64,000 nucleotides of DNA, from contig JAJZBX010000011.1 of NCBI GenBank assembly GCA_021846325.1, positions 1 through 64,000 on the forward strand, read 5' to 3'. The notes under the pieces are model-generated. The model ran no database searches. It had not been told where the DNA came from and saw nothing but the letters and a program-made list of their open reading frames with translations. This document shows positions 7,554-17,521 of the stretch, piece after piece (position 1 is the stretch's first letter; the number at the start of each line of letters is the position of its first letter). The position numbers and the translations under genes were made by a program. The stretch comes from Actinomycetes bacterium. Its GTDB lineage: Bacteria; Actinomycetota; Acidimicrobiia; Acidimicrobiales; RAAP-2.

Positions 7554-8656
7554 GACGCCACCACGAGCGCCACGGCGGTCGCCGCGATGCCCTCGGTGCG
7601 ACCGATGGCGCCCAGACCCTCAGTGGTCGTCGCCTTCACCGATACCGGTGCGCCAACCACACCGGTGAGCCGCGCGGCCATGTCGGGCATCACGGGGGCC
7701 AGCACGGGACGCTGGGCGAGGATTGTCACGTCGACCGAGATCGGACGGAATCCGGCCTCGGCGACCAGTTCGACCACCCTGACCAACAGGTTGCGCGACG
7801 ACACTCCCTCGGTCGTTGGGTCGTCATCGGGAAAGTGTCGACCGAGGTCGCCCAGTCCGGCCGCACCGAGGAGTGCGTCGGCGACGGCGTGGGCGACGGC
7901 GTCGGCGTCGGAGTGGCCGGCGAGTCCCGGCGAGTCGGCGATCTCCACCAGCCCGAGACGCAGTGGTCGAGATCGATCGTCGCTGAACCGGTGGACGTCG
8001 ACGCCCTGACCGATGCGCAGCGCCAGCAGCGGGCTGACCGCTCGCTCGAGATCGGCGGGTTCCGTGATCTTCACATTCGCGAGCTCTCCGGGAATGACAA
8101 CGACTCGTCCCCCCACCGCCTCGACGAGCGCGGCATCGTCGGTCGCCTCGGCGCCCGAGGCGTGGGCCCGCTCAAGGATGTCTCGACGAAACACCTGGGG
8201 CGTTTGCACCGCCACCAGGTCATCGCGCACCACCGTGGCGACGACAACGGAAGCCTCATGGTCTCGAGCAACGCGCTTGAGAGTATCGACGACCGGCAGC
8301 GCGGGTATCGCCGCGTCAGCCCCGTCTTGCACGGCGCCTAACACCGCCCTGAACAGCGCCGGGCTGGCCCACGGCCGTGCCGCGTCGTGCACGACAACGA
8401 TCGAGGCGTCACCGCAGCGGGTCAGCCCGGCGCGTACCGACGCCGCTCGAGTAGCACCACCGGTCACCACTACGTCGGCCCCTTCCCCGTCCCCGTCGTA
8501 ACCGTCGGGGACGACCAGGACGACGCGCTCCGCGACGTGACGGGCCGACCACACGCTGTGCGCGGCGACGGTGCGGCCCCGCACGACGGCGAACTGCTTG
8601 AGCCCACCGAATCGGGTGCCTCGGCCGCCGGCGACGACGACGGCGGCCACGGTCAT
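7550..8656 (-). CDS. ispDF: bifunctional IspD-IspF (MEP isoprenoid pathway)
   Basis: Fusion of 368 residues. Residues 1-210 are IspD (2-C-methyl-D-erythritol 4-phosphate cytidylyltransferase): AAVVVAGGRGTRFGGLKQF nucleotide loop, VVHDAARPW, and TPQVFRRDIL. Residues from about 213 are IspF (MECDP synthase): IGQGVDVHRF with the metal Asp/His, AGHSDADAVAHAVADALLGA, DLGRHFPD, and NLLVRVVELVAEAGF. These are steps 3 and 5 of the MEP pathway; IspE is not in the window. The start follows the carD stop by 2 bases, so it is co-transcribed with carD. The carD-ispD-ispF order is common in actinobacteria, while the fusion itself occurs in scattered lineages. Confidence 0.95.
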   Translation of the reverse strand: MTVAAVVVAGGRGTRFGGLKQFAVVRGRTVAAHSVWSARHVAERVVLVVPDGYDGDGEGADVVVTGGATRAASVRAGLTRCGDASIVVVHDAARPWASPALFRAVLGAVQDGADAAIPALPVVDTLKRVARDHEASVVVATVVRDDLVAVQTPQVFRRDILERAHASGAEATDDAALVEAVGGRVVVIPGELANVKITEPADLERAVSPLLALRIGQGVDVHRFSDDRSRPLRLGLVEIADSPGLAGHSDADAVAHAVADALLGAAGLGDLGRHFPDDDPTTEGVSSRNLLVRVVELVAEAGFRPISVDVTILAQRPVLAPVMPDMAARLTGVVGAPVSVKATTTEGLGAIGRTEGIAATAVALVVAS

Positions 8657-8658
8657 GG

Positions 8659-9147
8659 CTACGGCAGGACCGAGGCGAGCTTCTCTTCCGCCGCTTCGGT
8701 GTCCACGTTGAGCGCGAAGGTCAACTCCGAGACGAGGATCTGACGCGCCCGCGTCAGCATCCGCTTCTCCCCGGCCGATAGGCCCTTGTCCTTGTCGCGG
8801 ATGGAGAGGTTACGCACGACTTCGGCGACCTGGTAGATGTCGCCCGATCGCAACTTCTCCGAGTGGTTCTTGAACCGCCGCGACCAGTTCGTCGGCATGC
8901 GCGCCTCCTTCTTGCGCAGCACCGCGAAGACCTCTTCGACCTCTTCGTCGTTGATCACGTCGCGCAACCCGACCGCTTCGGCGTTGGCGACCGGGACCAT
9001 GAGCACCAGGTCGGTGTAGGCGACTTTCAGCTTCAGGTAGTCCTGCTTCACGTCGAACGCCGTCATCTTCTCGATCTTTTCGACCGTGCAGGCACCGTGA
9101 TGAGGGTAGACGAGTCGATCGCCCTTCTTGTATTTGCGAACAGTCAT
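8659..9147 (-). CDS. carD: CarD-family RNA polymerase-binding regulator
   Basis: 162 residues. The N-terminal RNAP-interaction domain reads YKKGDRLVYPHHGACTVEKI; the C-terminal helical DNA-binding domain includes RFKNHSEKLRSGDIYQVAEV and MLTRARQILVSELTFAL. CarD binds the RNAP beta subunit and stabilises open complexes at rRNA and other promoters. The ATG at 9147 is chosen because AGGAGC lies 8 bases upstream; the longer frame to 9210 has no family match. It lies between radA and ispDF. Confidence 0.95.
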   Translation of the reverse strand: MTVRKYKKGDRLVYPHHGACTVEKIEKMTAFDVKQDYLKLKVAYTDLVLMVPVANAEAVGLRDVINDEEVEEVFAVLRKKEARMPTNWSRRFKNHSEKLRSGDIYQVAEVVRNLSIRDKDKGLSAGEKRMLTRARQILVSELTFALNVDTEAAEEKLASVLP

Positions 9148-9217
9148 TGCGCAGTTGCTCCTAGCCGACCGACGCCGAGGGGCGTTCGTGGGGACTAACC
9201 ATTCTACCAAACTTCGC

Positions 9218-10549
9218 TCACGGCGTGACGGGCCGCGCCACCTCCAGCACGTCGAGCAGGCTGCGGCAGGTCACGAGCTCCACGCCCGGCGAGCCCGGCG
9301 CCATCTCGGCGGGCACGAGAACCCGCTCGACGCCGCGCCGGCGTAACTCGCCGAGCCGGCGGTCCAGGCCCACCACGGGTCGCAACTCGCCGGCCAGGCC
9401 GACCTCGCCGATGACCGCCACGCCGCGAGCCACGACGAAACCCTCGGCCGCCGACGCAACCGCCAGCGCGAGCGCGGCGTCCACGCCGGGCTCCACCGCC
9501 GGCAGCCCACCGGCCGTCGTCGCAAAGACGTCGAGGGAACCGAGGTCGAGGTGACAGCGTGCCTCGAGTACCGCGAGCAGCAGCGCCAGGCGTTGCGACG
9601 AGACCTGGTGCGCCACGCGGCGTGGTGTGCCCGCGCCCGACGCCACCAGCGCCTGCAGCTCGACCGACAGCGAGCGGCTCCCGTCGTTCGTCACGCTCCA
9701 GACCACACCCGGCACCTCGAGCGCCGCGCCCGGCGGGCTCAGTGACCCGTCGGGCAACTCGCGCAGGCCGTCATTCGCCATCTCGAACAGGCCCACCTCG
9801 CCGGTGGGCCCGAAGCGGTGCTTGAGTGCCCGAACGATTCGCAGTGTCCCGTGACGGTCACCCTCAATGCGCAGCACCGTGTCCACCAGGTGTTCGAGGG
9901 CGCGCGGTCCGGCGAGCTCGCCGTCTTTGGTGACGTGGCCGATCAGGATGAGCGCGGTGTCGGCGGCCTTGGCGGCGGCGCAGAGCCGCTCGGCGGCCGC
10001 GCGCACCTGGGTCGTCGAACCCGACGCCGCCGTGACACGGTCGTCGCGTAGGGCAGAGACCGAGTCGACGACGACCAGGGTTGGACGAAATCGCGCGATG
10101 ACCTGTTCGGCGCTCGAGACGTCACCGGTCGCCACGACGGCGAGGTCGGCCGGCACCGGCCCGAGTCGGCGGGCCCGTCGTGCCACTTGCGCCGCCGACT
10201 CCTCGGCGGCGACCAGCACCACCGAGGCGGCCCGCGCCGCGAGGGACCGCATCGCCTGCAGCGCCAGTGTTGACTTGCCAACGCCCGGCTCACCGAACAG
10301 CAGGGTCGTCGAACCCGCGACGAAGCCCCCGCCGAGCACGCGGTCGAGCTCGGCGAGGCCACTCGCCACGACCAGCCCCTCGTCGATCGTGGTGGCGAGC
10401 AGTGACGTGGGCGCGGCGATGCGCTCATGGTCGTACTGTTCGCTGACGGCGTTCCACTCCCCGCAGGACTGGCACCGGCCCACCCATCGCGGGCTCGAGG
10501 CACCACAGGTGCCACAGGCGTAGGACGTTCTGGTCTTCACGCGACGCAC
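9218..10549 (-). CDS. radA: DNA repair protein RadA
   Basis: 443 residues. N-terminal C4 zinc finger (C12, C15, C26, C29). RecA-like ATPase with Walker A GEPGVGKST (86-94) and Walker B LVVVDSVSAL. The RadA-specific KNRFG motif is present as KHRFG. The C-terminal Lon-like domain includes PAVEPGVDAALALAVASA and GEVGLAGELRPV. RadA is a hexameric helicase acting on D-loop branch migration in recombination. Immediately downstream of clpC (23-bp gap), the usual actinobacterial arrangement. Confidence 0.95.
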   Translation of the reverse strand: MRRVKTRTSYACGTCGASSPRWVGRCQSCGEWNAVSEQYDHERIAAPTSLLATTIDEGLVVASGLAELDRVLGGGFVAGSTTLLFGEPGVGKSTLALQAMRSLAARAASVVLVAAEESAAQVARRARRLGPVPADLAVVATGDVSSAEQVIARFRPTLVVVDSVSALRDDRVTAASGSTTQVRAAAERLCAAAKAADTALILIGHVTKDGELAGPRALEHLVDTVLRIEGDRHGTLRIVRALKHRFGPTGEVGLFEMANDGLRELPDGSLSPPGAALEVPGVVWSVTNDGSRSLSVELQALVASGAGTPRRVAHQVSSQRLALLLAVLEARCHLDLGSLDVFATTAGGLPAVEPGVDAALALAVASAAEGFVVARGVAVIGEVGLAGELRPVVGLDRRLGELRRRGVERVLVPAEMAPGSPGVELVTCRSLLDVLEVARPVTP

Positions 10550-10572
10550 CCTAGGCGCGCCGTGTCACGTGA

Positions 10573-13071
10573 CTACGGTGTCACGTCCTCGAAGTCAACC
10601 GACGGCGGCAGGCCCTCGACACCCTCGAAGGTGAGCGTCGTGCCGTCGTCGCCGTCGGCGGTGTCGACCACGATGGTCTGGCCGGCGCGGAACTCCTTGA
10701 ACAGGATCTTCTCGCTGAGCACGTCCTCGACGTACTGCTGGACGGCCCGACGCAGGGGCCGCGCGCCCAGTTCGGGGTCGTACCCCTTCTCGGCGAGGAA
10801 GCCTTGGGCCGCGGCCGAGAGCTCCAGACCGAGCCCTTGCACACCCAACTGCTCGCGCAGCCGACCAATGAAGAGGTCAGCGATCGCGATGACTTCGGGC
10901 CTCGTGAGCTCGTGGAACACGATGGTCTCGTCGATCCGGTTGAGGAACTCGGGCCGGAAGTGGGCCTTGAGGGCCTGATTCACCTTTTCCTTCATCCGCT
11001 CGTGGGTCACGAGGTCCGAGCCCTTGCCAAAGCCGATCGCGGCCTTGCGCAAGTCGGCGGTGCCGAGGTTGGACGTCATGATCAAGATGGTGTTCTTGAA
11101 GTCGACCGCGCGTCCCTGGGAGTCGGTGAGACGTCCGTCCTCGAGGATCTGCAACAGCGTGTTGAAGACGTCGGGGTGGGCCTTCTCGACCTCGTCGAAG
11201 AGCACGACCGAGAAGGGCTTGCGGCGCACGGCCTCGGTCAGCTGACCACCCTCGTCGTAGCCGACGTACCCGGGGGGCGAACCCACCAGTCGGCTCACCG
11301 AGTGCTTCTCCATGTACTCGGACATGTCGAGCTGGATGAGGGCGTCCTCGTCGTCGAACAGGAACTCGGCCAACGTCTTGGCCAACTCGGTCTTGCCGAC
11401 CCCGGTCGGCCCGAGGAAGATGAACGAGCCGCCGGGACGCTTGGGGTCCTTCAAGCCCGCCCGCGTGCGGCGAATCGCCCGGCTCAGCGCGCTGATCGCC
11501 TCGTCCTGGCCAATGATGCGCTTGTGGAGCTCCTCTTCCATGCGCAGCAACTTGGAGGTCTCCTCCTCGGTCAACCGATAGACGGGGATGCCCGTCCAGT
11601 TGGCGAGCACCTCGGCGATGGTGTCCTCGTCGACCAGGTCGAACGTGGAGCCACCGGCGGACTTCACCGACGCATCAAGGGTGTCCTTCTTGGTCAAGAG
11701 GTCGCGCTCCTGCTCGTCCAGGGCCTTGGCCTGGTCGAGTGCGCCGCGCTCCATCGCCGTCTCCTTGTCCGCGCGCACGCGGGCGATGTCCTCGTCAAAG
11801 CGCTTCGCCGCGGGCGGTGCGTCCATGCGACGGATTCGCAGGCGACTGCCGGCCTCGTCGATGAGGTCGATCGCCTTGTCGGGCAAGAAGCGGTCGGCGA
11901 TGTAGCGGTCAGCGAGGTTCGCGGCCGCGATCAGTGCCTGATCAGTGATCTTGACCGCGTGGAACTCCTCGTAGACCTCGCGCAGGCCCTTCAGGATCTC
12001 GATGGTCATCGCCACCGAGGGCTGCTCGACCTTGACCGGCTGGAAGCGGCGCTCGAGCGCGGCGTCCTTCTCGATGTGCTTGCGGTACTCGTCGATGGTC
12101 GTCGCGCCAACGGTCTGCAACTCGCCGCGCGCGAGCATCGGCTTGAGTATCGAAGCGGCGTCGATCGCCCCCTCGGCGGCACCCGCGCCGACGAGCGTGT
12201 GGATCTCGTCGATGAACAAAATGATGTCCCCGCGCGTGCGGATCTCCTTGAGGACCTTCTTCAGGCGCTCCTCAAAGTCACCGCGGTAGCGGCTCCCCGC
12301 GACCAGCGCCCCCAGGTCGAGCGTGTACAACTGCTTGTCGGCGAGGGTCACCGGAACCTGGTTCGCGACGATCTTCTGGGCGAGGCCCTCGACGATCGCC
12401 GTCTTACCGACGCCGGGCTCACCGATGAGCACCGGGTTGTTCTTCGTTCGACGCGAGAGGACCTGCATCACGCGTTCGACTTCCTTCTCACGTCCGACCA
12501 GTGGGTCGAGCTTGCCTTCGCGAGCGAACTGGGTGAGGTTGCGACCGAACTGGTCGAGCACGGCCGAGCCGCCCGACGCCTCCGAATCGCCCTTCTGACC
12601 GCTCGGCGAGACGCTGGCGCCCGCCTCCTTGCCCGATTGACCCGACATCATCTGCATCACCTGGGCGCGCACGCGCGCCATGTCCGCCCCGAGGTCGTTG
12701 AGCACCTGGGCCGCCACGCCGTCGCCCTCACGCACCAGTCCGAGCAGCATGTGCTCGGTGCCGATGTAGGAGTGTCCCAACTGCAGCGCCTCGCGCAGCG
12801 AGAGCTCGAGGACCTTCTTGGCGCGGGGGGTGAACGGCGGCGAGCCCGGCGACGGGTTCGAATTCGTCCCAATGGCCTCCTCGACCTTCTCGCGCACCAC
12901 GTCGAAGGTGACCCCGAGGGCGTCCAACGCCTTAGCGGCGACGCCTTCGCCCTCGCGGATGAGTCCCAGCAGGATGTGCTCGGTGCCGATGAAGGCGTGG
13001 TTCAACTCGCGGGCTTCTTCCTGGGCGAGAACCAGGACTCGTCGGGCTCGGTCTGTAAATCGTTCGAACAA
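10573..13071 (-). CDS. clpC: ATP-dependent Clp protease ATP-binding subunit ClpC
   Basis: 832 residues, full length. Two Clp_N repeats ([20 protein letters not shown] and [19 protein letters not shown]), AAA D1 with Walker [10 protein letters not shown] (217-225), a middle domain, AAA D2 with Walker [10 protein letters not shown], and a ClpB_D2-small C-terminal domain. It unfolds substrates for ClpP. The start is TTG at 13071: AAAGGA lies 6 bases upstream, and the nearby ATG at 13078 is out of frame. Divergent from the polyprenyl synthase gene. I see no CIRCE or HAIR-like element in the 90-bp spacer. The long opposite-strand open frames here are codon-bias shadows. Confidence 0.97.
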   Translation of the reverse strand: MFERFTDRARRVLVLAQEEARELNHAFIGTEHILLGLIREGEGVAAKALDALGVTFDVVREKVEEAIGTNSNPSPGSPPFTPRAKKVLELSLREALQLGHSYIGTEHMLLGLVREGDGVAAQVLNDLGADMARVRAQVMQMMSGQSGKEAGASVSPSGQKGDSEASGGSAVLDQFGRNLTQFAREGKLDPLVGREKEVERVMQVLSRRTKNNPVLIGEPGVGKTAIVEGLAQKIVANQVPVTLADKQLYTLDLGALVAGSRYRGDFEERLKKVLKEIRTRGDIILFIDEIHTLVGAGAAEGAIDAASILKPMLARGELQTVGATTIDEYRKHIEKDAALERRFQPVKVEQPSVAMTIEILKGLREVYEEFHAVKITDQALIAAANLADRYIADRFLPDKAIDLIDEAGSRLRIRRMDAPPAAKRFDEDIARVRADKETAMERGALDQAKALDEQERDLLTKKDTLDASVKSAGGSTFDLVDEDTIAEVLANWTGIPVYRLTEEETSKLLRMEEELHKRIIGQDEAISALSRAIRRTRAGLKDPKRPGGSFIFLGPTGVGKTELAKTLAEFLFDDEDALIQLDMSEYMEKHSVSRLVGSPPGYVGYDEGGQLTEAVRRKPFSVVLFDEVEKAHPDVFNTLLQILEDGRLTDSQGRAVDFKNTILIMTSNLGTADLRKAAIGFGKGSDLVTHERMKEKVNQALKAHFRPEFLNRIDETIVFHELTRPEVIAIADLFIGRLREQLGVQGLGLELSAAAQGFLAEKGYDPELGARPLRRAVQQYVEDVLSEKILFKEFRAGQTIVVDTADGDDGTTLTFEGVEGLPPSVDFEDVTP

Positions 13072-13158
13072 CGTTCATCCTTTACGTGCTGATATGTAGC
13101 AGTGTACCGGTGCCGCGTGACTGACCGGCCTCACCGGTCGACGGCGCGGGCGCTCATC

Positions 13159-13164
13159 TAATGT
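13159..13164 (+). promoter_or_regulatory. candidate -10 box (TAATGT) for a leaderless transcript
   Basis: TAATGT ends 7 bases before the GTG at 13172, matching the TANNNT-N6/8-RTG pattern seen before five other genes here. It favours GTG 13172 over GTG 13163 as start of the prenyl synthase. Confidence 0.4.
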
Positions 13165-14149
13165 GGGGACCGTGAACCCCCACGAGCGGTTGCGGTTGCC
13201 CCTGGTCGAGCGCGACCTCGAACGGCTCGAATCGCTGCTGGCCGACTCGGTGATCGTCGGCGATCCGTACTTGGACGAAGTCACCACCCACCTCATCTAC
13301 GCGGGCGGTAAGCGGTTACGACCGATGCTGGCGATCGCCTCGGCCACCTACGGGGAGCGTGACGCCACCGAGGAGGACCTCCTGGGGGGTATCTCGCTCG
13401 AGCTGATGCACCTCGCGTCGCTCTACCACGACGACGTCATGGACGAGGCCGAGGTGCGCCGCAACGTCGACAGCGTCAACGCCCGGTACGGCAACCTGGT
13501 CGCCATTGTCGCCGGTGACTACCTGATGGCTCGTTCCGCGGGCATCGCCGCCGACCTCGGCACCGACGTCGCGGGCCTCATGGCTCGCACCCTCGCGTGG
13601 CTGACGCGCGGCCAGGTCTCCGAAGTTCGCACGTCGTACTCGGTCGAACGCACCGAGGACGACTACTTCGAAGCCATCGAGGGTAAGACCGGCTCGCTGA
13701 TGTCCGCCAGTTGTCGCGTGGGCGCCATCACCGCCGACCACGGCCACGAGTACACCGAGGCCCTGACCGAGTTCGGGCGGTGCTTCGGGATGGTCTATCA
13801 GCTGCGCGATGACATCCTGGACGTCATCGCGGTCGACAACGAGCTCGGTAAGCCGGCCGGTCAGGATCTCGCCGAAGGCATCTACAACCTGCCCACGCTG
13901 TTCGCGCTGCGCGACGAAACGATCGGCGACGAGTTGAGGTCCATTCTCGGCGTCGCACTGAACGACGACGAGCGTGAACGGGCCCGCAAACTGGTCATCG
14001 CGACCGACGGCGTTCGACGAACGGTCGACGCCGCCCAGCGCTTCCTCGGCCTCGCGCGCGACGCCATTGCCGTGTTGCCCAGTGACGGCCTGCGTCGCGG
14101 CTTCGGCTCACTGATCGAGTCACTGCTCGACGACCTCCCCGTCGTCTAG
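13163..14149 (+). CDS. polyprenyl diphosphate synthase (trans-prenyltransferase)
   Basis: About 325 residues of the class I isoprenyl synthase fold. The first Asp-rich motif reads HDDVMDEAEVRR and the second LRDDILDV; GGKRLRPMLAI and EGKTGSLMSASCRVGA are also conserved. It elongates farnesyl or geranylgeranyl diphosphate with IPP, probably making the side chain of menaquinone; product length cannot be read reliably. Two in-frame GTG starts exist, 13163 and 13172. The latter is preferred because TAATGT sits 7 bases upstream, while neither has a well-placed ribosome site. Bases 14150-14293 downstream hold nothing recognised. Confidence 0.92.
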   Translation: MGTVNPHERLRLPLVERDLERLESLLADSVIVGDPYLDEVTTHLIYAGGKRLRPMLAIASATYGERDATEEDLLGGISLELMHLASLYHDDVMDEAEVRRNVDSVNARYGNLVAIVAGDYLMARSAGIAADLGTDVAGLMARTLAWLTRGQVSEVRTSYSVERTEDDYFEAIEGKTGSLMSASCRVGAITADHGHEYTEALTEFGRCFGMVYQLRDDILDVIAVDNELGKPAGQDLAEGIYNLPTLFALRDETIGDELRSILGVALNDDERERARKLVIATDGVRRTVDAAQRFLGLARDAIAVLPSDGLRRGFGSLIESLLDDLPVV

Positions 14150-14293
14150 ACCGTCTCTTTGGCGACCTCGCCGACGCGGTCACGTCCGTGAGGTGGCTCG
14201 GTAGCGGATGGGAACGCGCCGTCGAGTCGCCGTGCATAGTTCGTGCGCGTTGTCGAGCGCCTCGACGTCGGCCGTGGCTCGGCGCGGTGGAGG

Positions 14294-15184
14294 CTAGGCC
14301 AGCGCGTCGGCGCCCAGGGTGAACGCGCCGACGACGCCGGCGCTCGCGCCGAGTTCGGGAGCGACGACGTAAGAGTCGATCTCGTTGGTCAGCTGGGCGA
14401 CCGCGAGGTAGCCGTTCAGCGAGTCGCGCACTTTCTCTCGAATTCGCCCGAGCAGGCCGGGCACCGACATGATGCCGCCGCCGAGGATGACGACCTGCGC
14501 CGCGGTGATCGTGACGACGTTGCGCACCGCGTCGGCGAGGTACTCGCTTTCGAGTTCCCACGCGACGTGGTTTGCCGGCAGCGGTGAGCCGCCCTCGTGC
14601 TTCCAGCGCTGGGCCACGGCGACACCGCTCGCCAGGCCCTCGAGGCAGTCGCCGTGTATCGGGCACGAGCCGGCGAAGTCGTCACCGGCGCGACGCGCCA
14701 CGACCATGTGGCCGAGTTCGGGGTGCAGCAGTCCGTGCACCACGCGACCGCCAACGACCAGACCGCCCCCAATGCCCGTGCCGATGGTGAGGTAGACCAC
14801 CACGTCCTTGCCCCGGCCGGCTCCGAATCGAAACTCGGCGAGCGCCGCGGCACCGGTGTCCGTGTCGATGCCCATCGGCAACGCGCCAAACTCGCGTTCG
14901 ATGAACTGGGACCACGAGACCCCCCGCCACGGGATCTTGGGCGTGGTGTTCGTGATCGTGGAACGGGTCAGGTCGACGGGGCCAAACGACGCGACGCCGA
15001 TCGCCCCCAGCGGCGACTCGGCGTCGCGCTGGCGCAGCCAGGCCGTCACTCGATCAAGCGTCTCGCGTGGCGTGGTGGTCGCGATCACGTAGTGCTCGGC
15101 GTCGCGAACGTCGCGCCACGCGCGCCCCACGGCGAGCACCACCTTGGTGCCGCCCGCCTCGATTGCTCCGATCATCGGATCCAC
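14294..15184 (-). CDS. ROK-family sugar kinase (fructokinase/glucokinase-like)
   Basis: ROK kinase of about 296 residues. Phosphate-binding IGAIEAGGTKVVLAVG, the catalytic-Asp motif GIDTDTGAAALAEFRFG, glycine loop LTIGTGIGGGLVVGG, and the zinc motif HPELGHM plus CPIHGDCLEGLASG. The SFGPVDL and YGxTPK-like (NTTPKIPW) elements resemble bacterial fructokinases more than glucokinases, so the substrate is open. The start is uncertain: GTG 15184 has GAGGGG 6 bases upstream; ATG 15175 and TTG 15202 are alternatives. It stands between the prenyl synthase and lysS and shows no pathway context. Confidence 0.85.
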   Translation of the reverse strand: MDPMIGAIEAGGTKVVLAVGRAWRDVRDAEHYVIATTTPRETLDRVTAWLRQRDAESPLGAIGVASFGPVDLTRSTITNTTPKIPWRGVSWSQFIEREFGALPMGIDTDTGAAALAEFRFGAGRGKDVVVYLTIGTGIGGGLVVGGRVVHGLLHPELGHMVVARRAGDDFAGSCPIHGDCLEGLASGVAVAQRWKHEGGSPLPANHVAWELESEYLADAVRNVVTITAAQVVILGGGIMSVPGLLGRIREKVRDSLNGYLAVAQLTNEIDSYVVAPELGASAGVVGAFTLGADALA

Positions 15185-15290
15185 GACGATCCCCTCGACC
15201 AATCGAGCCTAGGCACCCGACGGTGACGCCCGCCACGGGCGGACCGAACGCCCTGGACCGCGACGCGCTCGGCGGGCCGTCAAGGGGCCG

Positions 15291-16691
15291 CTAGTCGCGC
15301 CGCGGCTTCAGCGTCGGAAAGGCGATGACCTCTCGAATGTTGGACTCGTCAGCCAGCAGCATCACCAGGCGGTCGATGCCCAGACCGAGGCCGGCCGTAG
15401 GCGGGAGCCCCCACTCGAGTGCGCGCAGGTAGTCCTCGTCGATGCGCATCGCTTCGTCGTCACCGGCCGCCGCCAGCCGGGCCTGCTCTTCGAAGCGGAG
15501 CCGCTGGTCGACGGGGTCGTTCAGCTCGCTGAACCCGTTGGAGAGCTCGCGGCCGACGGCGTAGGACTCGAAACGCTCGGTCAACGTGGTGTCGTTACGG
15601 TGGCGTCGCGCCAGCGGTGACACCTCGACCGGGTGGTCGGTGACAAAGACCGGGTCCCAGAGCGAGGACTCGGCCGACGCCTCGAACAGCTCGGCGAGAC
15701 AGCGTCCCGCACCCCACGCCTCGGGCACTTCGACGTCGCGTTGGGCGAGGAGGTTGGCCAGGTGGCGTCGTGGCGTGTGCACCGACACCTCCTCGCCGAC
15801 GGCCTCACTGGTCAATTCGGCCATGGTCCGTCGGGGCCAGGGGGTGGCGAAGGAGAGCGGACGGCCCTGGTAACTAATCTCGGTCGATCCCAGCACATCG
15901 GTCGCCACGTTGGCGACGAGCTCCTCGGTGAAGTTCATCATGTTCTCGTAGTCCCAGTAGGCCGCGTAGAGCTCGAGCATCGTGAACTCGGGGTTGTGGC
16001 GGGGGCTGACGCCCTCGTTGCGAAAGACCCGTCCCAGTTCGAAGACCCGCTCGAAGCCGCCAACGACCAGCCGCTTCAGCCACAGTTCGGGTGCGATTCG
16101 CAGGTAGAACTGGCTGTCGAGTGCGTTATGAAAGGTCGAGAACGGCCGCGCCGAGGCACCCGTAGGGATCGGGTTGAGAATCGGGGTCTCCACCTCCATG
16201 AAGTTCGCGGCCCAGCAACGCTCCCGGGCCGAGCGCAGGACGTCGCTTCGCCGCGCGAGGGTGAGCCGTGACTTCTCGTTCGCCCAGAGGTCGGCCTCGC
16301 GGTGGCGGTATCGCAAGTCGAAGTCGGCGATCCCGGCCCACTTGTCACCGAAGTTGTGTTGGGCGACGGCCAGCGTCGACCACGACACCACCTTCACCGA
16401 GAGCTCGCCGCGCTTGGTGCGCACGACTTCGCCGACCACGCCCACCCAGTCACCGAGGTGGAGCCGAACGAACTCGTCGAACCGCTCGGTCAGGGCCGCC
16501 AGGGCGAAGAGCTGCACCTCGCCGGTCGAGTCGCGCATGGTGGCGAAGGCGAGCTTGCCCTGGGTGCGCAGCAGCATGACGCGACCCGCGACGTGCACCG
16601 TCACCCCGGACTCCTCGCCGTCGATCAGGTGGTCCCAGGTCTGCTGCAGGTCGCCCGCGTAGGCGTTGTGCGCGAATGAGTACGGTGTCAC
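15291..16691 (-). CDS. lysS: lysyl-tRNA synthetase, class II
   Basis: 466 residues. N-terminal OB-fold anticodon domain (VTVHVAGRVMLLRTQGKLAF), then the class II core: motif 1 FMEVETPILNPIPTGASARP, motif 2 FRNEGVSPRHNPEFTMLELY, and motif 3 GLGLGIDRLVMLLADESNIR. It charges tRNA-Lys. The core RYRxR region has ADLWANEKSR where LDLIxN is usual, and the protein is about 25-40 residues shorter than typical LysS, but all three motifs are intact. GTG start overlaps the coaX stop (GTGA), placing it last in the long cofactor operon. Confidence 0.95.
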   Translation of the reverse strand: MTPYSFAHNAYAGDLQQTWDHLIDGEESGVTVHVAGRVMLLRTQGKLAFATMRDSTGEVQLFALAALTERFDEFVRLHLGDWVGVVGEVVRTKRGELSVKVVSWSTLAVAQHNFGDKWAGIADFDLRYRHREADLWANEKSRLTLARRSDVLRSARERCWAANFMEVETPILNPIPTGASARPFSTFHNALDSQFYLRIAPELWLKRLVVGGFERVFELGRVFRNEGVSPRHNPEFTMLELYAAYWDYENMMNFTEELVANVATDVLGSTEISYQGRPLSFATPWPRRTMAELTSEAVGEEVSVHTPRRHLANLLAQRDVEVPEAWGAGRCLAELFEASAESSLWDPVFVTDHPVEVSPLARRHRNDTTLTERFESYAVGRELSNGFSELNDPVDQRLRFEEQARLAAAGDDEAMRIDEDYLRALEWGLPPTAGLGLGIDRLVMLLADESNIREVIAFPTLKPRRD

Positions 16692-17521
16692 GTCGCCTCT
16701 CCCAAATGGTTCCGTTCATGCACGATACGCAATCCGTGCAGGGTGAGCCACGGCTCGACGACGTCGACGGTGTTGGTGTGGGGTGCGATCAGGCCCGCGA
16801 GTCCCCCGGTCGCGATGACCCGCGCCGGTCCCAGCTCCTCGAGAATCCGCTGGGTGACCCCGTCAACCTGGGCGGCGAACCCGTAGAGGACGCCGGACTG
16901 AATCGACTCCACGGTCGAGCGGCCAATGACCGAACGGGGTCGCACGAGCTCGACCGAGCGCAGCGCCGCCGCCTGGGTGTAGAGCGCCTCGAGGGAGATC
17001 GCCACCCCGGGGGCAATCGCACCGCCGAGGTACTCCCCGCGCGCGCTGATCGCGTCGAAGGTCGTGGCGGTGCCCAGGTCGACCACGACCGAGGCGCCCG
17101 GGTAGAGGTCGAAGGCCCCCACGGCGTTGGCGATCCGATCGGCGCCCACTTCGCGGGGGCTGTCGTAGAGGATCGCCATGCCCGACTTGGTGCCCGGTCC
17201 CAGGACCGTGATCGGCAGGCTGGCGAACCATCGATTGGCCATTCGGCGAAGCTGGGTCGACACCGTGGGCACCGACGAGCAGATGGCGATCGCGCTGACG
17301 GCGTCGCGCAGATCGAGCCCCTCGAGGTCGAGCAGCTGGGTGAGCACCATGGCGTGCTCGTCGGGCGTTCGCTCAGTGATCGTCGAGAGCCGCCAGTGGT
17401 AGGCGAGGCCGTGCTCGTCGGACGCGCGGGCGAAACCCATGGCGTCACCGCCCCCGGCGCTGGCCTCGCCGAACAACCCGATCACCGTCTCGGTGTTACC
17501 GACGTCCATCGCCAACAGCAT
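16688..17521 (-). CDS. coaX: type III pantothenate kinase
   Basis: 277 residues of the ASKHA fold. LLAMDVGNTETVIGLF is the phosphate 1 motif, GADRIANAVGAF and VVVDLGTATTFDAIS are the pantothenate and phosphate 2 motifs, and GGAIAPGVAISLEAL is also conserved. It phosphorylates pantothenate, the first step of CoA synthesis, complementing panC just upstream. Its ATG shares one base with the panC TGA (TGATG), indicating coupled translation. Confidence 0.95.
   Translation of the reverse strand: MLLAMDVGNTETVIGLFGEASAGGGDAMGFARASDEHGLAYHWRLSTITERTPDEHAMVLTQLLDLEGLDLRDAVSAIAICSSVPTVSTQLRRMANRWFASLPITVLGPGTKSGMAILYDSPREVGADRIANAVGAFDLYPGASVVVDLGTATTFDAISARGEYLGGAIAPGVAISLEALYTQAAALRSVELVRPRSVIGRSTVESIQSGVLYGFAAQVDGVTQRILEELGPARVIATGGLAGLIAPHTNTVDVVEPWLTLHGLRIVHERNHLGEAT

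Noticed and set aside
10804..13092. 762-codon plus-strand open frame opposite clpC
   Set aside because: High-GC third-position bias makes long antisense frames; the clpC reading has every family motif, and this frame has none.
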